Shown here in pieces: positions 9,952 through 19,836 of a stretch of DNA of 26,473 bases (within the stretch, counting starts at the first letter, position 1; the number at the start of each line of letters is the position of its first letter). Location of the stretch: NCBI GenBank assembly GCA_000969725.1, contig JXSR01S033525.1. One strand, given 5' to 3'. A model generated the notes under the pieces. It ran no database searches. It had not been told where the DNA came from and saw only the letters and a program-made list of their open reading frames with translations. The position numbers and the translations under genes were made by a program. This stretch comes from Ophiothrix spiculata (Eukaryota > Echinodermata > Ophiuroidea > Amphilepidida > Ophiotrichidae).

Positions 9952-11324
9952 CTTAATGCGTAATTTGAAAGGGTAACGTTGGAATTTCCACCCAGGACGT
10001 TTTGTCACATGAGTTTGGAGCATTTATATTCTTAATTCAAATCAAATCAAATCATGATCTCCTATAATTTTTTCTTGAAACATTGTAACATAGAACTAAC
10101 ATAAAACTAGCATTGTCTGAGCTGATGACAAATTTTGACAAACATTTGTTTGAATGCAGAAACAGTTATTAAGGAATATCGTAAAGTTAGGATAAATGAT
10201 CGTAGGTGTCGTTTCAAACTCTCGCTTAAAAATATCTTTTCAATTTCAAATTACTAGTACTTGGATTCGATTAAGAAAAAAAAAAGAATTAATTTCAAAT
10301 GAGATGAGTTTTAGAAAGTACTTTAATACTCTTATAACAAGAGTTACAAGGCGTGTTAATATCAAGTCCACAAAACACAACAAAAACTTTCGGAGTTACA
10401 GTACTTACACACTTTATGAATAATACATAGCACCCTTTGATTCACTTTATCTAATTTGCCATTTTTTTTTAATTCAATGCTAAAAATTGCGCACAATGTT
10501 GTACCATTTGAATGAATTATCTTATGCTTTAGCTTTTTATCAATGAGGCTGTTAACAAATGGGAAATAACCATCAATTTTGAAATAAAAAAACAACATTA
10601 AGCTTTTGTGGTTTACAAAACAAACAGGCAATTATCATTATCAGATTTAGAAAATGGATTCCTACATTACTATGTATATTTGATTTGTTTTTCTTATAAC
10701 ATTATTTTTTCAAATGTCAGCTTGACAGGTAATTACTATATTTGGAAATGTTTTCTGAAAAGAATGACAATTTTTTTCAGTTTTGATTTTATTTGTTATC
10801 TTTTTTTTATATTAATAAACTATACATGGATGATACGAACTGTCTGGTTTCTCATTTACATATCTTAACATCGGAAAAATCTTGAAAGTCAATAACAGAT
10901 AGAAATGAAATGTCTAAATATAAAATGCGTAAGGTTTTAGGTTTGGCATTTATACAACGCGCTGCCGATTAGTATTTTCCAGTGATTAAAATGCAATCAC
11001 TTTAATAGATGGAATTGTAATGTACAATCGAAAATACAATTCTAAGAAAAAACAATGTAATTCTTTATGGTCTTAATCGTTAAGAAATTATTTAACGTAA
11101 TGGAAAGGAAAATATTAAGCGACAACAACTTGCACAACGTTGAATATAACTAAAATAGTTTGTAAATATACTTGCACCTGTCAAACAGTGTCTTAAATAT
11201 TTCTTTACAAATTGCAGGGATTACAATAATATCTCGTCGATATCTTCTTAGTAAGGTAAGATCTGAAATTGTATATTGCCTCCAGCCAAGAAAAATAATC
11301 TCCTGATATCGAATAATTAATGTA
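9952..11324. repeat. Inter-unit spacer: diverged copy of the 3760-4930 module
   Basis: After about 200 bases without a match, 10160-11320 is a recognisable but clearly older relative of 3760-4930 (and 14650-16030). Landmarks kept in order are TCAAGTCCACAAAAC, GGAGTTACAGTACTTA, TTAACAAATGGGAAATAA, ATTTAGAAAATGGATTCC and CTTGACAGGTAATTA. No gene is visible. Its existence shows amplification older than the unit 1/unit 2 duplication. Confidence 0.75.
10037..10054. repeat. Short AAATC microsatellite
   Basis: About three and a half repeats of a CAAAT/AAATC pentamer. Confidence 0.8.
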
Positions 11325-12061
11325 TTTTTTTTTTATGATTTATATCTTTTGTTTTCAACTTGACAGGTTAGATATTAGTATTTAAATAGTCCTGATAGGA
11401 AATTACAGTTCATTTTTCTCAAGTACTCTTTAAGACAGGAAATGCTTCTCATGGATCATAACCGTTTTAATGTCAGTTTCCAAATTGAGTCTGGCAGCTA
11501 TTAAGATATATTTAGAAAATGCCTCACTACAACATTTTTATTTACAAATTGAGTTGTTTTTCGCTTTCACGAGGACAAATTTTATCGGGAAATTTTAACA
11601 CTCAGACTCGTGGCGGTAGACAGTTTTGTTTAGGAAGCACTTTTATCTAATCTGAAAGTCAAGACCATATAACAACGAACCGAATATGTATATATACTAT
11701 AGATTAGAATCAGCCATCAATCAAACACGGTATAAGTTGAATAACAGGATGAAAGTTAATGGTAATAATGGATTATATTATTTTCAAATAAAATTGTATC
11801 TGTCAAACAGTTTCATATATTTCTTTACAAATTGCATGGATTAAGCAATATCCCGCAGATATCTACTATGTGAAGAACAATCTGAAAAGATGAATTGCCT
11901 TTATCAATAGAAGTAATCTCTTAACATCGAATCCAAACTTGAAATTTTATGACATTCAGGCTGCATTCAGCTTTACAGATAAGATATCAATTTTATTAAA
12001 AAAATGCTGATAATAATTTACAAATTAGTTGATTATGCTTCTCAAGTTTTTTTAAGGGTTG

Positions 12062-12246
12062 AATGCAGATATATTCAAAATGGCGACTTGAACTTTTTAG
12101 GCGGCAACAAAACCCCTTCCCCTTTGACGGTGCATTCTCTTCCCCTGAAGGTGGTATCTACGATTTTTTCCGCTAAAATGACCACAAAGGATGAACTAAC
12201 AATTACATAAAACCCGTAGGGCATCTTCTTGTGCATTTTTACGCGA
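12062..12246 (-). pseudogene. Decayed fragment of the unknown minus-strand gene (unit 2)
   Basis: The minus-strand translation contains RKNAQEDALRVLCNC, a stop, then FILCGHFSGK. This lines up with HKNAKQSDPGHLSNCF-YNLYGQFDEK of the larger exon copy at 2013-2696. After a frame change, the following SPF-stop-IYLH matches SHHFEKYLH. With frameshifts and stops it is clearly dead. It is an older copy of the same exon, since it is far more diverged than 13326-14064. Confidence 0.5.
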
Positions 12247-12481
12247 CAGGGTTGGTAAAGATCATAACGTTTTAAAATTAATTTGTGATTTAAGTTTCAC
12301 AGATTAATGTGATATATTTAAAAAAGGTTTGACTACTTTTTTTTTAAATTGCTTTGAGTTGTTTTCCGCTTTCACGAGAACAAATGCCGAGTATAACCTT
12401 CAGTCAGTTCCGTCAGGTAAACATCCTCAATTGAAGTGACATTTTAGTTTTAAAACACTTCTACTTGTTCACTACCTGCTA

Positions 12482-13134
12482 CACTCTTAGAAGGCCGGTA
12501 TCAAATATACGAGTAGTTTTCGGGATCATTTTATTTTGATCCAACATGGATCGTTTTGATACTTTTTCGGATCAAAATATACAAATGGATCAAATTCACC
12601 AGGATCCTTTTTGATCGTTTTTTAGGATCATTTTATTTTAATCCTTTTTGATTACAATATCAAAGTTTTGATCCGTATTTCTGGTTTACTTTGATACGGA
12701 AAGGATGAGCTCATATTTGATATCGCGTTTGGATCCAACGTGATCTTTTGTTTCATATTTGAGTACACCCTACATCCAATACATAGCCGGGAATGTATAC
12801 AATGGTATACAAATACGATAATTTCATCACACTTGATAACTGCCTGTTCCGTGGGCGAGTGGTTAGAGCGTTGGTCATTATAATTGGTATTTAGCTGGTA
12901 ATTATACATGGTACACATGCGGCGTGGGTTCAAACCCTGCTAGGGACACTTCAGTGAGATGTTTTTAGGCAGATCTTTTTTATAAGAAATATTTGATCCT
13001 TTTTTCGGATCAAGAATTTTGATCCTTATTTTTGTATCACTTTGATCCTTAAAGGGTAAGCTCATATTTGATACCTAAAAAGGATCAAAATTTATCCTTT
13101 TTGTCTCATATTTGATCCTTCCTTTCTAAGAGTG
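12482..13134. mobile_element. TIR element (653 bp) with GGATCAAA-type subterminal repeats and a tRNA-like core
   Basis: The ends are CACTCTTAGAAGG and, inverted, CACTCTTAGAAAGG. TA flanks both sides (12480-12481 and 13135-13136). Unit 1 has the empty site with a single TA at 1799-1800, which fixes the boundaries. Both arms are packed with GGATCAAA/TTTGATCC and ATATGAG motifs in both orientations, giving a striking density of GATC. A tRNA-like sequence sits in the centre. No protein is encoded. The TA duplication and CACT start would suit more than one DNA transposon superfamily, so I do not assign one. Confidence 0.88.
12846..12947 (+). pseudogene. tRNA-like sequence (Ser/Leu-type A box, intact B box) inside a TIR element
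   Basis: TGGGCGAGTGG (12852-12862), followed by TTAGAGCG, is a type-II tRNA-like D arm and A box. GGTTCAAACC (12927-12936) is a good B box and T loop. The outer GTTCC could pair with GGGAC near 12943-12947. The middle is too long for an ordinary variable arm and could hold an intron-like insert. More likely it is a tRNA-derived promoter captured by the element than a working tRNA. Confidence 0.45.
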
Positions 13135-13325
13135 TAGTTCATACAATGAGCTTGTAATGCCCTTGAATTTGCATAAGCAATTTGAATAAGCTTTTTTTAG
13201 TGTTTAAGTGTTCGTAATATTTAGTATGGAAAAGGCAGTAAAGAAAACAAAGCAACGAAAGATATTGAAGCATCTATTGATATAAATTTTCATAGACATT
13301 TGATACCATTTGCCACAATGTCTTC

Positions 13326-14064
13326 CTGAGCCTTCTTTGTAACACGTCTTCCTGCGGGTAGGTATCCTCTTTCCATTGATACCAAGATCATGTAATCAAA
13401 ATCAGTCACGGCATTACGTAATTAGGACGTCACAAAGTTCTTCCGCACCGAATTGGTCACTATTTTAAAAAAATTGAGAATTTTTTGTTGTCTTTATAAT
13501 AATATTTGTCCTGAAGAAGTCAGAGCTACTCCTGACGAAAGTTGACAGTTCAAACCTTGTCCGACGGCGAACCTGTTAAAATCTACAAATTGTTATTTTA
13601 AAAATGTTGTTATAAAAATCCTAAATGTCGGATTTCCATCGGTAGTTTTCCTAATAAATGAAGACAACGATAATTCTAACATTTCCTGTTTCAGGTCCAT
13701 ACCGTGCAAATATTTTTCAAATGACCGCAAAGAATGTAAAACAATTACTCAAATGCCCAGGGTAGCTTTGTTTGGCGTTTTGATGCCATCGGCGATCAAC
13801 CGTTATAAGAGAGTGTAGAAGAACCTGCCGATTCTGATGTATGGCTATCGTATGGTTACTATATGATTTGTCCTTGCCATATGATTTGCTTAGAAGATCT
13901 TCAAACACATAGCTAAGATGATATTGCCCCTCGTCCCTTTTCATGGTGTTTCCTTGCTGAATGATAGCAATTACTTCTTTAGTCCATTGTTTGCACTGGT
14001 CATTTGACAACCTTATTACTAGGCAACTGTCATCAAGTTGTATCAACAGAAGATCGTCAGTTCT
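13326..14064 (-). pseudogene. Broken terminal exon of the same unrecognised protein (unit 2)
   Basis: Counterpart of 2013-2696. The upstream part is clean: 13717-14046 reads MIQLDDSCLVIRL through NDQCKQWTKE and KRDEGQYHLSYVFEDLLSKS to PGHLSNCF, with G and W where unit 1 has its two stops. Downstream it is wrecked. About 110 bases matching 2249-2358 are gone, about 175 bases are inserted (13471-13645), and the remaining tail has a TAA in place of a sense codon before RGYLPAGRRVTKKAQ. Upstream the frame closes at a TAG next to a possible acceptor (14065). The two units together suggest what the original exon looked like, but neither is functional. Confidence 0.7.
13471..13645. other. Unit-2-specific insertion with a hammerhead-like core
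   Basis: Absent from unit 1. It contains CTGAAGA (13511-13517), GTCAG (13519-13523), its complement CTGAC (13532-13536) and GAAA (13537-13540). That is the order CUGANGA, stem II, GAAA of a hammerhead ribozyme, with one extra A. Stems I and III are weak by eye. It may be a decayed piece of a retroelement. No TSD is clear. Confidence 0.3.
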
Positions 14065-14159
14065 CTATTAGTGTTGTGAAAGTCGGCTGCTAGTCGACGA
14101 AACGATATTAACTTAATAGATATTAAAATCACTTATGTCAACGAAGTAATACCCAGTAC

Positions 14160-14310
14160 AAGCTTTTAACTTTGTATGATGTTGTTTTACGTAGATCACG
14201 ATTCGTTTATTTAAACATCCCACTAAGGGAAAGAAAACACGATTGCTTCAGATATATTGCCATAGCAACTGAAATCAGGTACTATATAAATGACAACATG
14301 TCCACTTTTG
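14160..14310 (+). promoter_or_regulatory. Conserved promoter-like block (unit 2)
   Basis: Counterpart of 2808-2955. ATTGCCATAGCAAC (14256-14269) differs from the X-box palindrome by one base. TATATAAAT is at 14283-14291. Unlike unit 1, no transposon follows it. About ten bases present in unit 1 between the two motifs are missing. Confidence 0.35.
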
Positions 14311-15389
14311 ATTATGTCATGTTTTCCAAATTCCAATAACTTCTCATGATTTTGGTTTTGCTTTCATACGCGGATGGTTTCGATTAAAAGTTTGATTTTC
14401 TAAGATTCTGGAATTGATGCTGCCGTACATATGTAGATTATAAGAATACTTTTTTGGGAAGTGTGCATGATTATTCCTACAATTCAGTTCATTTTCTACT
14501 GATTTTGCATTTCTTGCCAATCTATGTGTTCTGATCGTGACTTCTGATTAAGAAAAAATAGCTTGAATAATAAAGCAAAGCCGTCTTTTTATCAATGTTT
14601 ATAAAGCAATTGGGTTTAAATGCATTAAAATGAAGAAATTGTATTGTAAGCAATGTGTATTGAAGTAATATTATAAAGTTATGGTAAATTTTTGTTTTAT
14701 AATAATTATTATTTAAATCCATGAAGCATGGAAAATAACGTTTTGGTTATTTATTGCTTGATTAGTTTTGGAAAACAGAAGCTACTTTAAATGTGATGAA
14801 CCCTGAAGGTGTACATTATCTTTTTATATTATCAAGAAAAATAGTAATATCAAATCCACAAAACTTGCCAAAGAAACAAACTTTTTGAGTTACAATACTT
14901 ATCATTTAGGATGCGTTGCACCATTTGAGTCACTTTGTCGGATTTGACAACTTTCTAATTCAATGATAGTTATTGTGTGGAATGATTGAATCTTTTGAAA
15001 CAAATTGCCTTATGTTTTTTGCTATTTGTCATTGTGCTTTTAACAAATGGGGAATAAGCCATGACTTTGAAGTTAGAACGAAACAGTTTTGAGTTTTATG
15101 GTTTAAAAAAGGCAATTACCCTTATTGGATTTAGAAAATGGATTACTGCGTTCTGATGTGTGAACATGTGATGGCAAATATGTAAAATTTGATGTTCTCA
15201 TACCCGGTAACGTTCATTTGTCAAATAATTACCCGACAGGTAATTTTTGTTGAAATACTATCTGACAAGAGTGACAATTTTGTCAAATTGCCTTTTCCAA
15301 ACAATGTTTAGATTATATTATTTTGTTTTCGCGTTCTTCTTGATGAATGTACAAATTAGGTATACTTTGGAATAAGATTGGCAGTCAAT

Positions 15390-15561
15390 TCAGTATCTTA
15401 GTGATTATGTAACTTCCCCAGTAACTGATTCACGCACATCCCCTGACAACGGTGTATGCTATACTTTTGTGTGGTGATCATTTCGATCATGGTTCAAAAC
15501 TAGAAAGCGTGAACCAGTTGTTAGGGTGATAATCGGATTACACGTAACACTTCGAGACTGA
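15390..15561. mobile_element. 172-bp TIR element with AT target duplication
   Basis: The left end TCAGTATCTTAGTG and the inverted right end TCAGTCTCGAAGTG form an imperfect TIR. AT flanks both sides (15388-15389 and 15562-15563). Unit 1 shows the uninserted sequence GTCAATAAGG at about 4480. A 2-bp AT duplication is known for ISL2EU-type elements, so that is a possible home, but the TIR alone does not prove it. Confidence 0.8.
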
Positions 15562-16273
15562 ATAAGGATGTAACATGAATACAAATACTGTGGTTTCAGG
15601 TGTGGCATTTGTGTAACTTGCTTATAGGGATTCGTCGTTTTGTGTAAGTATTATGCAATACTCGATATAAAACCTCTTACATAAATTAATGTTTTACGTT
15701 AAGTAAATATTCTAGGTGTGTATAAAATAAATTTACGATAATTTCTTCGAATTGGAATATAGACCAGAAAATGTAATATTCTTGAATATAACAAGGTATG
15801 TGGTCCTAATCATGAAATCATTGTCAATGAATGAAACGGAAACAATAATTAGCTTTACACAAGCCTTACACAAGTAACAACAAGTTGAATGTCTATGATT
15901 GATCATGTTTGTAAAAACAGTTCCATACTTCGTCACATATTGTAGATGTTTTCTTAGTAATGAACGACATAAAAGAATGAATCGCCTCCTGACAAGAGAC
16001 GTATGAATCCCCTGACATCGAGTCGTTATTCAAATTTTCATGATAAGTATTTTCGTATTAAACTTGTCAGATTAAATACCAATGTTTTAAAAAATATTCC
16101 TGATGACATTTTATAAATTGGTTGATTCTCTTAAGTTTTCTTAAGACAGGAAATGCTTTTCATGGATAATAACAGTTTGAACGCCAGTTTCTGAATTAAG
16201 TTTGACATATTATTGCGATACCGTATATTCTTGCAAATTGAGTTATCATTTCCTTTCACGAGGACATAAATAT

Positions 16274-16698
16274 GTGTCTGTCCAGCCCGTATGAACTGTA
16301 AGTGCCACAAACTTCATTTTGCGCTACAGGTGAAAATACATATCAAGGTCGTGATTTGCCGATTTTTTTTTTTTTTTGACAGATTCACAATCTTTGTGCT
16401 TACTCATGTACTACAAAATACCAGCAAAGTTTCATTCAAGAAAATGATAAGAAATGTGAAATAAATCTGCATATTTTTAAGACAATCAACAGAAAATATA
16501 GGGCTTACTGATCTTTAAACGCGTTTATCTCCGTTATACGTTTTACTCTCACTCTGCCAAACTTTGACGGATCATAATTTGACTTCTGGAAATTGTGTGA
16601 AGTTCATTTTAATCCTTAAAGCATGGTCTTTGCAAATAATTAAAAAAGTGAAAATGACAAGAGATGGCATTTACTGCTGGTTTGGGATGGACGGTCAC
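16274..16698 (+). mobile_element. MITE family B, copy B2 (425 bp)
   Basis: Similar along its length to 7527-7948, with a left end GTGTCTGTCCAGCCCGTATG and an inverted right end GTGACCGTCCATCCCAAACC. ATAT flanks both sides (16270-16273 and 16699-16702). The matching place in unit 1 (about 5135-5140) has no insertion. Short open frames inside it on both strands are not coding. A long T run interrupts the interior near 16364. Confidence 0.85.
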
Positions 16699-16828
16699 AT
16701 ATGTATACTGGGTACAAGGTTCAGTCAGTCTCGTGGAGGTAGACATTTTTGTATACTCTTTTCTCTCCTTTATAAACGTTGAAATACAGACCGAACAGCC
16801 GATTAACACACATTTAAACATTTACATT

Positions 16829-17026
16829 TAAACTTGAATGGAGAAAGGATTTGTATCTTGGATGTTGGAGCCTGATTAATATGATAGAGTACCTTCAAAG
16901 GTAACGTTTCTGATGAAATTAGAAATTCGACCTTGGATGTGATTTTTGACTATGCTCAGCTTCAATGGCCCGTTTCTCGTAATTTACTATGCCGGTATAA
17001 AGGTACCTTTCGATATGATGGGTCAC
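16829..17026 (+). mobile_element. MITE family C, copy C2, left end missing
   Basis: Matches the right half of 19166-19535 from AAACTTGAATGGAGAAAGGA to the terminal AAAGGTACCTTTCGATATGA..GGTCAC, followed by ATAT (17027-17030). The left half is absent, so this copy is truncated. It sits exactly where about 3.7 kb of unit 1 (5256-8945) has no counterpart in unit 2. Confidence 0.8.
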
Positions 17027-17286
17027 ATATTGTCGTGATTATATGTATTTTATTATAAGAATCAGTTTAGTTCGTGAAACCATCTAGTGATTGGTTGGTT
17101 TTTAGTCCGTTTGCAAATTGCAACCATATAACCTTGATTGAATATTGTTAAATGAGTATTGGCTGATTTTTGATAAATATGTGGGATGACCTTCATATTT
17201 TTACAAAACAGTTTGTTTGTTTGCCATTAGATCCATGATAAACTCATGGTCTCTTCCAAGCTCATACAAAGTACCAACCTGGATAG

Positions 17287-18298
17287 GGACGTAAGTCATG
17301 AACTGGTCATATTTTTGTTTCACACAAAAACATTGGTAAAACCATGCCAATTTGTATTCAACGGATAGTAACTCTGAATAATACACTTAAAACCTACAAA
17401 GTTGGATATTTCTGGAAAGCGTACTTTCCGAGGATTTCAATTTTACCTGAATAAGTCTAATTTTTAGGGATGGGTAAAAATTATAGAAGGTGCAAAATAA
17501 AATAAAAGTGCATTTTGGTCAACCAACTTGGCACAATGAGATTTTGTTGGGGAAAGGTGTATCCAGATGACACAAACATTATTTGAAGGATGTAATGATA
17601 GCCTTCCATAAAATAATTCATTTGATGACCAATCTCATTGTGGTCAAAATATTGAGGATGGTCAAAATCTATAAAATGACTCATTAATTTTTGGGACATT
17701 TATCGGTCAAAAGATTTTTCATGTACACACTACCTAAAAAATAATCACATAATTGGATCCCTCGACAAATTTTCTTTTGAAAAATGTATAACTTTTACCA
17801 TTTACGTCGACTCGGTCAAAAGATATGTCGTTTTAAAGTTTTCGAGTGTAAATGCATGTTTTGTACAGTAATGTATAGAGAAAATTACCCACATATAAAC
17901 CACTAAGAAACAACAAAATATGGATGACACATATCTCATTGAAGTATATTCAAAAAATTATGATCCCAGTATATTTATTTTTAATAATACATGTGTTTAT
18001 AAATCATAACTTTCGTACACTTTTTTTATGTAATCCTATGCACGCCGCCTCCACCGCCGCCGCCTCCACCCGATCCATCGTGTTCCCTAATTGCTTTTTC
18101 AAGTATAACTTCATTTATTAAAATCATGAGAAGTTCACTTTGTGTACATAACTAGAGTATAAATAGACCTTTCATATGATACAAAACTTTTCCAAATACG
18201 TAAAGATGTTTAAGCAAAAATGCATGTTTTCTACAATCTTTTAGGGTAATATGTAACAGATCCATGATATTTGAGGGACCTATTTGTGACGCAAGGCC
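17287..18298. mobile_element. 1012-bp TIR element with ATAG target duplication
   Basis: Unit 1 reads GGATAGCCAG (9199-9208) without the insert. Unit 2 has ATAG at 17283-17286 and again at 18299-18302, so the boundaries and a 4-bp TSD are directly visible. The ends GGACGTAAGTCATGAACTGG and, inverted, GGCCTTGCGTCACAAATAGG match at about 60 percent of positions. An inner inverted pair, CACAATGAGATT and AATCTCATTGTG, lies near 17532 and 17624. No transposase is readable. A GC-rich GGC/GCC-type run sits at 18040-18075. Confidence 0.8.
18040..18075. repeat. GCC/CCACC-rich island
   Basis: A compositional outlier, CACGCCGCCTCCACCGCCGC and onward, inside the otherwise AT-rich 1-kb element. On the minus strand it would encode a run of glycines after Asp-Gly-Ser, but the frame is short and no gene is called. 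Confidence 0.7.
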
Positions 18299-19165
18299 AT
18301 AGCCAGAAATGGCTAATGCATGCTGGCCAATGCATTTTTGAAAAGATGCCGAAAATAGAAAAGATAGCAAGAAAAAATAGAAAGAGAAAGATGGCCACTC
18401 CCAACACAATTGTACAATTTACTCTTAACCCTTACTTCGTGAGAAAAGAAATCAGGAATTCTAATCTCATGCCCCGATGCAAAGGCTCTTTGAAAGCTTA
18501 AAGTGCTAAAATTGTGAGTATCTGAAAGCCATAAAGTCTTAAATTCAATTCAGTTTCACATGTACTGTACATATACATGTACTTAAAAAGCCGGGTTAAA
18601 AAGCTATTGACCTTTAAAATAACTTGTTACAAATCTTCTTAATTATTTCAAGATCAATAAAGTAACCATATATGGATCCTTCTTAGTTATTTCCTATCTA
18701 TGTGAAACAAAATATTCTTAAGCTACGGAATTTATTAACATTGAAGGATTTAGCAAGATATGTTCTATTAGATTTTATTAGATATATTTATGAAGATATT
18801 TATACAGCTACATTGTAAATCGTCCTCTTAATTTTTGATAAATACTAAACTGCACTTGTACCATACGTATGCCAAATGATTTGAATACATGCTTTTTATA
18901 TATAAAATCTACTCTTTTCACTCTACATCAGCGAATACTATAAAGCATATAAAGTACATTCATTGTAAATTCAGCTCACTCTTACAATATAAATCATGCT
19001 GGCTGTATATGGGCTAATATATTCGATCACATGAGGCTTATGTTGCTGTGCACTCCCGAGCAACAGGTTGTGGGTTATTTACGTAGTGTTTTTCCTATTG
19101 GAATTCCTTGTTACGTCTTTTTGAATCATAGGATATTAGTTTATTGGAGCATTGCATCATTATAT

Positions 19166-19535
19166 GTGATCCGTCACATCGAAAGGTACCTTAAGGGTCC
19201 CAAAATGAAAATTGATTTTTTGATCTCATCTGAAAGATTATATTTTAAGCTTTAAAATGACACCTTGCTTTTGGTTATTGGATGTTCTGAGAAAATCGAT
19301 TTTCAGTTTCTGTACTGGTAAAACTTGAATGGAGAAAGGATTTTTTATCTCGGTATTTAAAACATTTGTCTTATGTTTTGGATGTTGGAACCTGATTAAT
19401 ATGATAGAATACACTTCAAAGGTAACGTTTCTGATGAAATGAGAAATTCGACCTTGGACGTGATTTTTTTCAATGGCCCGTATCTCGTAATTTACTATTG
19501 TCGACCTTAAGGTACCTTTCGATATGACGGATCAT
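19166..19535 (+). mobile_element. MITE family C, copy C1 (370 bp)
   Basis: The left end GTGATCCGTCACATCGAAAG and the inverted right end ATGATCCGTCATATCGAAAG continue together through GTACCTTAAGG. ATAT lies on both sides (19162-19165 and 19536-19539). It stands just outside the right end of unit 2. The interior is non-coding, although a chance frame crosses its left end. Confidence 0.82.
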
Positions 19536-19743
19536 ATATGAACATTGGGACAACAAAGGAAAAAGTTATCATTCACCTGACCATGTAAGAAATATGACAG
19601 TGATTACTCACCGTAGTTTTTCATGACAATATTCTATAATAAAATTGTACCGTATTTAAAGATATATAAAAGTCATAATTTAAATACAAATGCAAAAAAC
19701 TTCTTAAATAGGATAAAAACTACACATATAAATCATTTTCATA

Positions 19744-19836
19744 CATTAAAAACATAATTCGTTTTTCAACGTTGATTGATGAGACTACTTTTAAGTAGTC
19801 TCATCAATAAGCGTTGAAAAAAAAATGTTTTTAAGG
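19744..19836. repeat. Near-perfect foldback, arms of about 45 bases
   Basis: GAGACTACTT-TT-AAGTAGTCTC (19781-19802) is the perfect core. Outwards the arms run through ATTGATGA, CAACG and ATAAAAACAT-like stretches with only a few mismatches. A 2-base loop is unusual for a microRNA precursor, so a foldback MITE remnant or a palindromic hairpin is more likely. Confidence 0.75.

Larger units (their letters stand above)
11325..19036 (+). repeat. Large tandem segmental duplication, unit 2
   Basis: Second copy of 497-9951. Present only here are the TIR element with tRNA-like core (12482-13134), the insertion at about 13471-13645, the 172-bp element (15390-15561), family B copy B2 (16274-16698), a family C fragment (16829-17026) and the 1-kb element (17287-18298). 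Missing here are about 110 bases of the minus-strand pseudogene (matching 2249-2358) and everything matching about 5256-8945. Confidence 0.9.

Noticed and set aside
9952-10160. Possible additional unit copy boundary
   Set aside because: No alignable counterpart was found in either unit; only a short AAATC microsatellite is visible.
12652-12933. Minus-strand frame of 93 codons
   Set aside because: Lies inside the GGATCAAA-rich transposon across its tRNA-like core; repeat-driven open frame without protein-like features.
12846-12947. A working tRNA-Ser or tRNA-Leu gene
   Set aside because: The A and B boxes are good, but the acceptor stem is mismatched, the middle is too long, and it sits inside a transposon.
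16564-16821. Overlapping frames on both strands (about 70 codons each)
   Set aside because: They lie in MITE B2 and its flank; B1 does not keep either frame intact.
17201-17699. Minus-strand frames (61 and 72 codons)
   Set aside because: They straddle or lie in the 1-kb inserted element; the first crosses the insertion boundary and so cannot be an old exon.
18152-18501. Frames of 85 codons (minus) and 76 codons (plus)
   Set aside because: Each spans the right boundary of the 1-kb insertion (18298/18302) and has no counterpart across the empty site in unit 1.
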